Part shown: piece after piece, positions 23,580 to 35,371 of the stretch
Layout: every line of letters begins with the position of its first letter
Numbering within the stretch: the stretch's first letter is position 1
NCBI GenBank assembly: GCA_025201345.1
Contig: JAIXMG010000001.1
Location: 1,116,001-1,180,000, forward strand
DNA: 64,000 nucleotides
Direction of reading: 5' to 3'
From: Thamnidium elegans
Lineage: Eukaryota; Mucoromycota; Mucoromycetes; Mucorales; Mucoraceae
Translations under genes and position numbers: made by a program
Notes under the pieces: model-generated
What the model was told of the DNA's origin: nothing
Database searches by the model: none
Seen by the model: the letters and a program-made list of their open reading frames with translations, nothing else

Positions 23580-24370
23580 AATAAAAGATCATTCTGATCG
23601 TAATAGAGCTTGAAATAAAACTTCATCTTCTTGAACAATAGTAACAGTTGCAATTTTCCAGTAATCTACTAACTTGTTGTTTCAAGTTGTCTTGACCGTT
23701 GGTTTCAGTCGTTCCCAGAAAATACATCGACTTGTTTATGCTTTGTAATTAACTGTCTGTAATATACCGTCTTTCCAAGCAGTTTCCTAAGTCTACTGCT
23801 TCTAACAATAAAACCTCCTTTTTGTTCTTGAAGAAATATAGAAATGAAAATATACGCTTTACTAGTGCATCGGTTACATCCACCAATTCATGTAAAACAC
23901 GTATATAGTTGGGCTTCCAAATATCTTATACTGTAGTTTTTACTGCCTTTACACGCTTATCTACAGTACTTGTATCTACCCTTGAAATATTCGAACCGGG
24001 ACTTGTAGTAGCGCCATCAGATTAGATATTAAAAGTATCAGAAGCGTTGATATATTTATCAGTAACAGAACTGAATTTCGAGCTAGCCCCAGATTTAGAA
24101 AATGAAATACTAGAACCAGACACAGTAGCGGTACGTTTGCCAGGTCCACCCACATTACGTTGTTTAACATTAGGTTCGAAGAAACCATCGAAATCATAGT
24201 TTCCCGAAGTAACAGAGGTAGAAGCTTCACCTCCAAAAGTAGAGAAAGGTTACTTTTTCTTTTTCCTTTCTTTTTTTTTTGAGAGCTACTTACAGGTGTA
24301 GATTCCTTCCTATTTATTGTGGGTTGGGAATCTTCGTCTGAACTCTCTTCGTATTCATCTATAATTGCAT
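23580..24370 (-). pseudogene. N-terminal half of a decayed Fanzor gene, relic C
   Basis: Read on the minus strand from about 24370: an acidic start DEYEESSDEDSQP, a Lys/Arg-rich patch, a Ser/Gly-rich segment ending in a TAA after SDTFNI (near 24026), then VDKRVKAVKTTV, a stop, DIWKPNYIRVLHELVDVTDA and LVKRIFSFLYFFKNKKEV. The last blocks align with relic B (IKSTVRNIWKLSYKPTLYEL, VNVTNMIVTNTF), so both descend from the same Fanzor N-terminus. No RuvC or zinc-ribbon block is found downstream. Stops and the missing C-terminal half make it a dead fragment. Confidence 0.65.
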
Positions 24371-25141
24371 CATTTTTCGGTCAGTATCATATCAGTTAGT
24401 CATTGGTATACATGTTACATTCGTTTCTATGTCTTTTTTTGACGTAAAGGAGTCACGATGTGCTTTCCTTTCCTTTTCATTTAGTGAAAAAACGTAAAAA
24501 AAGATGTCTCGGTAAACTATTTTGTAGTCGAAGAGAAGCAGAAAAAAATAGTCGGTAAGAAGATGACCGAACTCTTTTACAAACAATAGAAGAGATAGAT
24601 TCTCTTACTAAATTGTACTGTTACACATATATATTAATAAATATGTTATGCGCTTCTCTTTTGTACAAAAAAAGTCGATCCGCCTCTTTATTCTCGTCAT
24701 AAATCCCTTATCTCAACCATCCGTCAAAGTTGTTATACGTATACCAAGTGTGACCAGTAGTATACTACTTTACTTTCTCACAATATACCCATCCCAGACT
24801 CTCTTCCTTATCTATTACTTTACAAACAAAATATACTATTTTCTGTCGTGTAAGCAAAACTGAGAACCTTCTTTTTTGGGCTTTAAAAAAAGTAGTCGTC
24901 AATTTTTTAAAAGAAAGGATATGAGTGAGGACTGGCTTGTTCTATAAAGATCTATCTTTTTTTATCCCATATTTAAAGACATTTTTATAGTACATCTCGT
25001 CGGTCCAGCCTTTTTTTTTTTTTTTTTTTTTTTTTTTGTTTAATACTGGAATGTGAATTAGGAATATTTTTTTCTTTTTCATTTGTTCTTCTTTTTACTT
25101 TTTTTTTAAAAAAATAAAAAAATAAAAAGGGCTTAAGCATT
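24371..25141. other. Spacer and promoter of the CorA-like transporter
   Basis: About 770 bp with short A/T homopolymers and a 25-nt T run at 25013-25037. ORFs here show no domain. The final 100 bp is the T/A-rich leader of the gene at 25142. Confidence 0.45.
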
Positions 25142-26851
25142 ATGGCTGATTCCTCTACATTACGTAGAAGAGGTACGGTATGTACTTCCACAGGTACAGA
25201 ATACCCTAATTACCTTCCAACTTTCCGAAACGCCAGTTACGAATTTGAACCAGTCCCCGTTTCACCCACCACCACCACCGCGAAGAAACACAAGGCATCT
25301 AGTTTACATGGTAGTTTCTTGACTGAAAAAGAATGTTGGGCAAACGATGAACAAGATGTAAAAACCGATGTCCTGTATCCTCGTTTTCAAGCTAGTAGAG
25401 ATGACCCTGTTGATATGGAAGCCTTTCAACAGATGGTACAAGATCATACTCGTAAATTATCTACAGGTACATTGAAACTTTCGAGAACACTAAGTAGACA
25501 AAATCAATTGTATGGACAATCAAAGTATGGTGATTTAGCTCCAGCTGGTGTACGTTTTAATATTTATTCAACTCAAAATTTTGCAGCAAAGCTTGATGTA
25601 AAGTTGGAAAAGTTATTAACTGAAGAAGGACAACGTGCTTTAGAAGCTGTGGTCGCTTCAAAAGGATGGTGGGTTGATGTTTTATCTCCTTCTGAAGATG
25701 AAATGAGAATTTTAAGCAAGGTAAATATGTGCATATGCTGTTTATTCTTTTTCTTCTAATGCTTTTTATATATATATAAGTGTAGACTTTTCGTATTCAT
25801 CCTTTAACAACAGAAGATATTCAAGCGCAAGAACCTAGAGAAAAAGTAGAGCTATTCCCTAATTATACGTTTGTATGTTTTAGAGCACTTGATATTGACC
25901 GTGTCTCTGATCAATTCCGACCTTTTAACTTTTATACTTTGATTTTTAAAGAAGGATTACTTACTGTAAGTAATTTTTTTTTTGTTATGTATATATGTAC
26001 TGATACACATAAAAAAATAGTTTCATTTTAAAAGATCACAACATTGTAATACGGTAAGAGATCGGTCGGATCAACTGAAGGAGTACATGTCGATTACACC
26101 GGATTGGCTCAACTATGCTTTAATTGATGCAGTTACTGATAGCTTTGCGCCTATTATCTTGCAAGTGGAAATAGAAGCTATTTCGATTGACGAACTTTCA
26201 TTACTATTAAAAAAATCAGAACAAGGAGATATGTTGAGACGCATTAGTCGATGCAGAAAGAAATCTACACAATTAGCTAGATTACTTGGCTCCAAATTGG
26301 ATGTTATTAAAAGTTTAATGAAACGGTATGAGGATAAAACTAGAGAATTGGAACAAAAGCAGCATACTTTCCCTCAGCAGGTAAATCATGCATTGATGGC
26401 TGCCCATTTAAATCCAACGAAAGTACCTACTTCTATGCAATCAAAAGTAAATACCGCTACAAATTCACCAGTATATAATGTAATGAGCGAAAAGAAATCA
26501 CTTAATGATGTGTTGTTGTATTTGGGTGATATTCAAGATCACGTTGTTACCATGTTGCAAAATATTAACCATTATGATCGTATCTTACATCGAGCTCATA
26601 CCAATTATCTGGCACAAGTAAACTTAGAATTATCACAAACGTATAATATGACAAACAACGTAATGAATCGATTGACATTTCTTGCTACTGTTTTTATTCC
26701 ATTAACACTGGTAGGTGGTTTATGGGGTATGAATGTACGAGTGCCTGGTGAAACATACGGTGATAAAGTCTATTTCTTTTGGATTTTAGGTGGTATGGCT
26801 TTATACTGTACCGCTTGTCTTGTATTTGGTAAACGAGTTGGTTTGCTTTAA
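25142..26851 (+). CDS. CorA-type Mg2+ transporter (Alr1/Mnr2-like)
   Basis: Magnesium channel of the CorA/Alr1/Mnr2 family, on the plasma or vacuolar membrane. Exons: 25142-25720, 25786-25965, 26021-26851; 529 aa. A polar N-terminus with Ser/Thr-rich stretches leads into GVRFNIYSTQ and GWWVDVLSPSEDEM, then IHPLTTEDIQAQEPREKVELFPNY and the CorA cytoplasmic helices (DWLNYALIDAVTDSFAPI). Near the C-terminus are TM1 (FLATVFIPLTLVGGLWGMNVRVPG), with the signature GMN, and TM2 (FFWILGGMALYCTACLVFG). The junction HFKRSQHCNTVRDRSDQLKEY matches Mnr2-type proteins. The N-terminus is shorter than in yeast Alr1 (859 aa), which favours an Mnr2/fungal MgtA-like member, but the location cannot be told from sequence. 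UTP6 follows 138 bp later. Confidence 0.92.
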
Positions 26852-26989
26852 TTATAAGTAAAAACCTCGGTGGCTTGGCGGAAACCAAAGTCACAGGGCA
26901 TCCTTTTTTTTTTGACACATTTTAACAAAAAAAAAAGAATAAAAAAAAACTGTTTGTTCTTGCTTTAATAATAGCTTTTTTTAATAACA

Positions 26990-29171
26990 ATGGCTGAATC
27001 AGTACAATATTACCTCGAGCGTATGATCCCAGAGCTTGAGGCTCTGGAAAAGAAACATATTTTTTCACCTGTTAGTAGTTTTTTTTTGTTTTTTACGTTA
27101 ATTTATATACACTAAACTTTTTTGTTAGGTTGAAATCAAATCGATTATTAAAAAGAGAACTAATTTTGAATATGCTTTACAACGTCGTATTAAACAAAAA
27201 ATTGATTTCTTGAGAAGTATCGAGTATGAAATTAATCTTGAAGATCTTCGTAGAAAAAGAGTCAAACGTTTAGGTTTACAAGATGCTTTGAAAGGTGATA
27301 ACTTACAATATTCTGGAGCTAAAAGAATTTATAATTTATTCAGAAGAGCTACTATTAAATTTACTGGTGATATTTCGCTTTGGTTACAATACATTGATTA
27401 TGCTAAAAAGAATAAGGCCAATAATATTTTATCTGGTATTTTCGTACAGTAAGTTTATTTATTTTTATTTTTTAAAAAATAGTGAGGATATTAATTTTTT
27501 TGTATGTGTATAGAGCAATTCAATTTCACCCTATGAATGCTTCGTTATGGATTATGGCAGCTACTTGGGAAAACGAATATAATTCGAATATGGCAGCAGC
27601 ACGAATTTTGTTACAACGTGCGCTTCGTTTAATGCCTCAAAACCAACAATTATGGCACGAATATTTCCGTTTAGAATTAATTTATATTGAAAAGATTAAG
27701 CTTAGAAGACGTGTACTCGGTATTGAAAAAGAAAAGGGAGAGGATGCTATGGAAGTAGATAATGAAAATGTTGATGATAATACAATTCAATTACCTGCTG
27801 TTACAGGTGAAGATGTATCTAAATGGGAGGAAGATGAAAATGATGATAAAGGAAAAAAGAAAAGAACATTAGATGAAAAGAATATAGCTAAATTAGAAGA
27901 AAGCAATAACCCTATCCTTCAAGGCCTTTTAGCAAAGATTATTTACGATAATGCTATTGATACAATCCCTAATGATATCGAGTTCCGTAAAAAGTTTGTA
28001 GATATTTATCGTGAATTCACCAATACAGAAACACATATTCAACATGTTTATGATACTATTCGTCGTGATATGAGTGACGTACCTGCTGCTCGTGGATTTC
28101 TTGCTGCTAGACACCTGTTTGTAATCACAAAGAAGGAAGAAGGAAAAAAGACACAATATATTTCAGTAAATGATCCAGCTTTTATTCCTGCATTAAAGTT
28201 GTGTGTAGAGGAGTTTGATGAAGCTATAAAGGAATTAAATATATCTGAAATGTGGGAACAATATGTCAAGTTCTTATTAAACTGGTTCTCACTTGTATCA
28301 GAAGCAAACTTGAAATTATACCTCTGTAAATTATTACAAAAGACTTTTAAGGCGTGCAAAAAAGCAAACAAAATGTCTATGGAGTTGTACGAGCTATGGA
28401 CTTCATTTATGGTAGATATTAAAGAAGAGAAGGAAGATATTGAACGTATTGTTAAGCAAGGTCTTGACGTATATCCTGGCTCCGTTAAACTTTGGATCAA
28501 ACGTGCTGAATTTGCTTCTGATGATGAAGAACAACTGGAGTTATATAATCGTGCTTTAGAATTAAACCCAGATTCTCTTTTATTATGGACAGAGTATAAG
28601 GATTGCATTCTTGCTCAAAGTAAAAAGCAAGTACTTGATTTAGAAGAAACTGAAAAGTTGTTCTTTAAGGCTTGTGAAAAGGCAACACTTTTATTACCCT
28701 CTGTCCTTACTAGCTCCGCTGATCGTAATTATATCAAACAAATGTTACAATCAAGTTTTGTTGAATGGGCTGCTAAAGCAAAGGGTATTGACTTTGCTAG
28801 AATTGTGTATAAAAAGATTATCAAGAACTTTTATCCTACTTATTCATTCTTTATGAAGTGTATTGAAATCGAAAATAAATATGGTGATGCAAAGACTGGA
28901 CCTGAATTTGTAGAATATTTATATGATAGAACTACGCGCTTAGAAGATGATAAAGAAGGTATTGTATATTTTAATCTTATATATGTATGGTGTTACTGAT
29001 ATTTTTTATTCTTAAGGAACCTATATTTCTTATCTCGCTTATCTCTATTCTCAAAAGAAATTTCAAATGGCTAATATCGTGTATAGTAGAGCATGTAAAG
29101 AAGTTCCTAATAAGGACGCATTTGATATTCGTGTTCAAAAATTAAAGTCTACACATACATCTGTCTTATAA
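26990..29171 (+). CDS. UTP6: U3 snoRNP / SSU processome protein UTP6
   Basis: Component of the small-subunit processome, which matures 18S rRNA in the nucleolus. Exons: 26990-27070, 27129-27448, 27514-28958, 29017-29171; 666 aa. The N-terminus MAESVQYYLERMIPELEALE and KSIIKKRTNFEYALQRR are diagnostic of Utp6. They are followed by half-a-TPR (HAT) repeats, for example SGAKRIYNLFRRATIKF, LWLQYIDYAKKNKA, ASLWIMAATWENEYN and MAAARILLQRALRLMP, and more HAT-like helices to the C-terminus. An acidic insert (EDAMEVDNENVDDN, WEEDENDDKGKKK) sits at about residues 220-270. The last exon encodes GTYISYLAYLYSQKKFQMAN. All introns are short with good GT-AG ends. Confidence 0.95.
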
Positions 29172-29263
29172 TCCCTCCATCACATAGAAAATAAAAATAA
29201 TTACTGCTTTTGTTGTCAAACTCAGATTAAAACTTTAAAATATGAGTATTGCTAAAAAAAAAC

Positions 29264-30350
29264 ATGACTAGACAAGTTTATATTGATTATAAAACCCGTG
29301 CTAAGAAACAAGATATCGCAGTAAATAAATCCATAACTGTAGTTTCTACCAAACAAGAAGTTGACGATCAAAAGCATTCCGATCGTATTTTGCATTTTCA
29401 AATAAAAAAGGAATCTCTTCATTCCGAAGAAAGCAAGACTCTGAAGCGTAAGTTTTTTTTTTGAAGTAAAAAAAAAAGTTTAAATGCGGTTTTTATTAAC
29501 TATATCTTATAAAACTAAAAACCGAAAGTTTTACTGTGATACATGTCGAAAAAAATGGGTGTATAACTGTTCATATCGAAAATATATGATTAACTCGCAC
29601 GACATCTTTATTCCACCCGGTATTTCTGACATCAGTACTGTCCATCACACTTGCGCCTCAATAACATGTAATTCAGAATAAGCCAGTCAGTAGGCTTACT
29701 ATAAAAAATTACTCATTCGACGCAGTCAATCATCGCTAATCTTGAAAGCAACTGTTGTAAGCCCCAATAACTATTGTATTGCTTGTAAAATAACGCTTGG
29801 TTCCAAAGGAAGTTATAGGAGACATTTGATCCATAAACACAGAATGACACTGACAAAACTGTCAACAGGTACATCTTGCTGCTATGATTACACGAAGATT
29901 TATTGCAAAATATGCGATATAAAATTTAAAAATTAAAAAGAATTTAATCGACATACCAAAGAAGCAGATCGTATTTCACACACAAGTTGTAGACAAGTCT
30001 ATTCTGATTTAATACCAGATATAGATGATCCGAAAAATTTCTGTATTGTTTGCAATAGAGGTTTTAAAAGCAGGTAAACTATATTGAGCATTTACAAAGA
30101 CTCTATATTTTAAGTATGCCACAATTATATTTTGGAGCCAAGGATACTCGTCCAAACAAAAAATATATCACCAGGAATCGTTATTGTACGGTGTGTAAAG
30201 AAACGCTTATAACGAAAGGACTGTATCAAGCTCACAAAAACAAATTTCATCTCATTCGAGTTGTTGTAGTAACAAGAAACGTTATCGCTGTTATACTTAT
30301 TTCGCCTTTGAATAAGCGGCTGTTTCAGTCTTCATATGCGAAGATTAAAT
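29264..30350 (+). pseudogene. Broken multi-finger C2H2 zinc-finger gene
   Basis: Five C2H2 units lie in order on the plus strand. Two are intact in form: YCIACKITLGSKGSYRRHL with HKH (about 29774) and YCTVCKETLITKGLYQAHK with KFH (about 30182). One has lost its first His (YCDTCRKKW...RKYMINSH, about 29532). One is interrupted by a stop directly after FKN (29933). One is split by a frameshift after FCIVCNRGFKSR (30075) and resumes as NYIEHLQRLY. The N-terminal frame (MTRQVYIDYKTRAKK) does not splice cleanly into the fingers. I conclude it is a decayed gene. A real gene with missed introns is possible, but the stop inside a finger argues against it. UTP6 ends 93 bp upstream. Confidence 0.6.
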
Positions 30351-33300
30351 AATCGTTTAGTCTTCTTCAGTATTGCTTATATTCGACCATAAGTTATGTC
30401 GTCCTCTGTTATAACTGGAAAACACTTTCTTCGTTTTTCGTTAAAAGCTTGACTTTTTTATGATACTTAATTCTATTTATTTATTTTATAGAAATACACT
30501 ACTCTGATAATCAAGATGGTTGTAGAAACTCTTTGCTCTGCTTGGACTCTTGTTTTACTTGGACTCTGAATGAGTCTAGTAATGTTTTTATGGTTTTTGG
30601 TGCCAACTGGTATAGGTATATTTTCAAGCTGATGTTACTCTTCCTCTTGTGCTATTTTTTTTTTCCTCATAAAGGGTTTTTTAAGAGGTTCTTATTGATG
30701 CCATTTATTCATATTTATCACAAAGGCAAAATAATGATACATACATATTGATATCAATTTTTTTTTTATCATTTACACTGTAGTCTCATCATGCTACAAG
30801 TTCCTAAAAGCTAATTCTGGTATGGTCTCTAAATGCAAGTACGCGGTTTCCGTTACAAAAAGTATTTTATGTTGTTACATATGATGTTTAAATATCAATT
30901 TTATGCAGCTTGAAGGGCTGTTTCCCCAGCGTCCAGTGTATACTGATAAAACAATAATCTGTGTAATACATTTATACTAATATCAACTTCTTTTTTTTAG
31001 TCTTCAATGCTACTACTAGGCTAAAGCAACTATTAAGATGTGAACTATTTCAGTAGCTGTTTCATCCAGTCATCAAACTCCTTAAGACGAGACCATTTTT
31101 TTAATTTTATGGGGTAATGATTTTTTACGAACATTTGCTTACTCTATCGCGAAATAAGGAAGAACAGAAAATGTGGCTTAAATAATAAAAAACGAAAAAA
31201 TTTATTTATAATATATACAATTATACAAATACCTAAAAGAAATAAAAATAAAGTTAATAAATTGTAAAAAAATACAAGATAAAACGTTTTTCAATTTGTA
31301 AATGATCATTTTTTTTTCAGAATGTAGTAGCTAGCAGCCATTTTCATCAACTGATTTATGAAGACCGTCGTGATATATTATCATCACTGTAAAAAAAAAT
31401 GACCAGAAACAAAACAAAAAAACTATAGGATAAAACGAAAGTTTACCTTAAATAACTATGAGAAATGAATGTCAGTGCCAAATTCAGAAAAATGGTAATG
31501 AAAAATAGTAAAATTGATATAGAAAAAAAAATGATTCAGAATATCAGACAGGAAAAAACTCTTCAGGTAATCAGACATATGCTTGTCTTTGTTTTTTAAT
31601 ATTCATCAATTAAGAATCATTTCTTTCTTACAATATTTACATATTTACATTAATCGAGAGATTAATTACCATTGGAATACATCTTGAAAATAGACAAGCC
31701 ACAATTATATAGTAGAGCATCTAAAATGTAAATAAAAAATGTAAATAAAAAAGGCTCATGCTAAACAATTAAAAAAAAAGGTTTTCTTCTTTTTTTCATG
31801 TTTCAGAAAAGCATGAATGGTAATATAAAAGTTGTCTCAACATCGAATGACTCGTCAGACTCGTCATCTAATAGAAATCATCATTTAATCATGAAAAAAA
31901 GAAGAAAAGACCTTAATTGGAATTTGTCAAATTACCTATTCAAATGATCTGAAAAAAATATTTAGTAAAAAGTTTTTTTTTGTAAATGTAAAAGAAATTA
32001 TAGATTCAAGGTTCTATCAGACAAACAGCCAATTTGTGTCTACAGTGCATTCAGACGGTAATTCCAACTATATAATAGTTCGATCATCATATGAACCTTG
32101 AACCCATTTCTTTTTAAAAGAAATGAGATTGCTTACCATGACAGAGAATTTTTCGTTTTCATTAAAAAAAAGTAATAAAAAAAACCAAAGAGGATAACAA
32201 GTTATCTATATTTTTAATTGTAAAATATTAGCAAAAAATAAATAAAAAATTGACGTAAAAACGTTAAAATAGTATTAAATGGTTTTAGCATCAGGTATAA
32301 AGATTCACATCAATGGATCAGAAACTCTAGTTTGTTTGACATAAAGCATCTTTTGCGCAAACCAAATAATACTCTTTTAAAGCATTACAAATATTATATT
32401 AACTAACCTTTTGATTTTATTTATAATTAAGAAAAACTACTTACTGTCAGAAATTTAAGCCTTTTTATAACCCTTTTTTTTTTTCTGAAAAAAATTTTTC
32501 TTTCGAAAAAAAACCAGGTATCACTTTGTGCAGTCACTTTTTAAGCCAATTAATTTTTATCGTTCTCCCAAAAATCTCCGTTTTTTTAAGCTTGGCTACT
32601 AAAGGATTACCCTAGAAACTATGAGCTAAATAACAACCTAATTTTGACCTTCGAAACAAATTTAGTTATTATTTTTTTAAGGACCCTGATATTTTTTTTT
32701 ATGTAAAGTATATTTCTCTTAAAAGAAAACATGTTATTTAAAGGTGTCTCTCTTTGAGATATAAATAAGTACGTAATTGTCGAGAGCTAGTTCGCATTAT
32801 CTACTGGAAATTATATATTCTAACACGTTAATAATATATTAAAGTATTTATACTTGTATATATTAAAGTATTAGTATATCTACATTGATTCTCATCCGAT
32901 ATGAGCATAATTTCGTTACTTTTAAAGCATGTTTATTACGAGTATGCGCTTTAAAAGTAACTGTTTTTTTTTGGAATAGTTAATCATAGAACCAGTAATA
33001 AAAATGAGAAGCTGTGTCTGACTGACATGGCATAATAAAGCAGGATGCCAATAAACATCACTAAGAAAAGCGTATAGATGTGCATTTTTTAAAAAAAGAA
33101 AAAATGGGTGTTGAAAGTACCCTGATTTTTTTTTTATTTTTTTTTATTGAAAATAACATTTTTAAACGTTTTAGACAAATAGGACTTGTCAGATAAAGAC
33201 ATAACTGTCTCTAAATAGCAATCAAAGTGTGGATATGTAGCTTATGTATATGTTAAAAAAGATTGTTTTATTGATAAAAGAAAGGATTTGGTCAACTGAT

Positions 33301-34087
33301 TTGTACACACCGGGACATTAATGTTTGTTGTATGAAACGAGTTATACGCACTTACGAAGTCAAGTTAACTTATCTTTAAATATAGGAGCAGCAATGTAAT
33401 CCGGTAAAGAAGTGTGTTATTATCCACTTTTTGATTGCGTTACCACTAGTACCTTCACTGAATAGAGTAAGAAGTACTATTTCGACATTTGTAGTCACAA
33501 TGGCGGAATTTTTATTATGTACTTGTTCTTCTTTAATGACGACTAGTTAGCTAAATGTTGTACAGGATAATTGATATCACCGGTTCTGTTGTTATGTCAC
33601 GATAAGGATGGAATAACTTATCTTTTATTTAAAAAAAAAAATTAATTATTGCTTTGCAAAAGGTATTCTATAGATGAGTCGACAACCGCATCTTGCATTT
33701 CACGACAAGTTTTACTTCTATTCAAAGTAATAGTAATAAAAAATATTGACATAAAGATATTCTTTCTATTTTGTAAAAGCATAAATGGAGACATATATCA
33801 CACATAAATCAAGTATCTGTTTAATATAAATGTTCTTTATATCCAATTTCTTATAAGTAGCCGTTCTTTTATCTGACTTAGTTTACACGTTGGGCAACTC
33901 AACGTAGATATTATAGCTAATGTATCTGAGAAGATTTTGTTGTATTTTAATTCCCGGAATTAAGTCTTTAAAATTGATGGCATAGAAGTATTAGAAAAAG
34001 GATGCTCTATGGTTACCAAAACTCATATATTGTTGCTTTAAATGTGTTTATTATTTTAATGAAAAAAATAAAATAAAAAAATCAATA
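30351..34087. other. Long gene desert
   Basis: About 3.7 kb of very AT-rich DNA without a convincing ORF. Structure seen: an inverted 10-mer (TTCAAGGTTC near 32005, GAACCTTGAA near 32095) and a 14-bp hairpin at 32915-32961. Probably old, unrecognisable transposon debris; no RNA gene identified. Confidence 0.5.
32915..32961. repeat. 14-bp perfect inverted repeat
   Basis: GTTACTTTTAAAGC (32915-32928) and GCTTTAAAAGTAAC (32948-32961) are exact reverse complements, separated by 19 nt. It lies in a gene desert. It could be a foldback remnant or terminator-like hairpin; function unknown. Confidence 0.7.
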
Positions 34088-35371
34088 TTAAGTATTTGAC
34101 CCTTTCGCGTCTATAACAGCCTGACACCTTCTAGGCATACTTTCGACCAGACCTTCTAGATACGAAAAATCAAATTTCCTCCACTCATCTTGAAGACAAG
34201 CCTTCAATCGCTAAATATTTCTAGCTTGAGTCTTTCTTTGACAAGCCTTTTTCTCCAAATGAGCCCAGACATGCTCAATCGGATTTAAATTAGGACTTTG
34301 GGCCGGTCAAAAGTCAAACTCTTCAATACAACGCCTTCTTTTATACCAAGCTGCATACTCGCCAGTGTGACAGGTAACACCGTCTTCTTGAAAAATAAAG
34401 GATTTACTCTCTTTTCGTGTCAATTCCGCGAACCAAGGAAGAAAGTTGTCACCCAAACATTGGACGTAAACCTCCTGATTAACATTACTATCCAACATGG
34501 CCAGAGGTCCGACTCCACCTGCCCAAAAACAGTCCCAAATCATGACAGACCCCTTTCCGTACATACTTGTTTTTTAGCTTTATCATCATCGTGTCTCTGA
34601 CCAACTTTTCTGATGACTCTATCAGCTTGTATTCATGCTTTTACTAAGTATCGGGACTCGTCTGACCAAATTACACGTCTCCAGTCCTCCAACGACCAAT
34701 TTATCTTATCTTTGGCCCATTGCAGTCTTCTTTTTTATGGGTATCGTTTAAAAATGGTTTTTGAGAAGGTATACAAGATCTATAGCCCATATCCTTAAGT
34801 TTTGGCTTTAAAGTGGAGCGAGATATTTCTATTCCTGCAAGATTCAAATGCTGCAATATTTGGTCGTAAGTCGCGAAGGGTTCACGGCGGATATATCTTT
34901 CTAAAGCTCTCAAATTTATCGGCTTTACTTTTTTTGGACCACTACAACGTGGAGCAGACTCCATAGTCTCCTTAGTTTTCCATTTTTGAATGATTCCATA
35001 AACAGAGCTATATGGTACGTTTAATTGTCTCGCAATATCCGGAATTGTGGTACCTGACTCCCATTTTCCAATAGTGCGGCCTTTTGTAAACATATCGTAC
35101 TCGGTATTTTTTTCATGATAAAGGTTAGACTTCTTAGATGATGTGTTAGTAATTTTCGAAAGTGGCATAATTCTTATGCTGTGATATGGGTAGAATAAAT
35201 GTTAAAAAATAAAAAGTTACAATTTTCTAAGATTCATTAGCAGCCACTGTATAATAATACGCGTAATATCTAACCATACGACACTTATAGACGCCCGTTA
35301 CAAACTAAACGTAGTTTTATTTCGTTAAATTGCGCTGGGCCGTCAGCCAAACTACCTAGCCCATCCCTGTA
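34088..35371 (-). mobile_element. Dead Tc1-type (DD34E) DNA transposon
   Basis: Transposase coding remnant on the minus strand from ATG 35168 to about 34088. The N-terminal paired HTH is clear: GKWESGTTIPDIARQLNVP and VYGIIQKWKTKETMES, then YIRREPFATYDQILQHLNLAGI. After a frame change near 34705 come VIWSDESRY (first Asp), FIFQEDGVTCHTG (second Asp) and PNLNPIEHVWAHLEKK (Glu). All three catalytic acids are kept. The frame is broken by TGA in VKA*IQ, TGA in EEFDF*PAQSP (normally Trp) and TAG in RNI*RL. On the right, CCATCCCTGT followed by TA at 35371 looks like a terminal repeat end (CAGGGATGG reading inward) at a TA target. I find no matching left terminus, so the element is truncated or its left end is too diverged. 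Confidence 0.82.

Noticed and set aside
23976..24236. Leu-rich minus-strand ORF resembling a membrane protein.
   Set aside because: It is an alternative-frame reading of Fanzor relic C; the other frame matches relic B.
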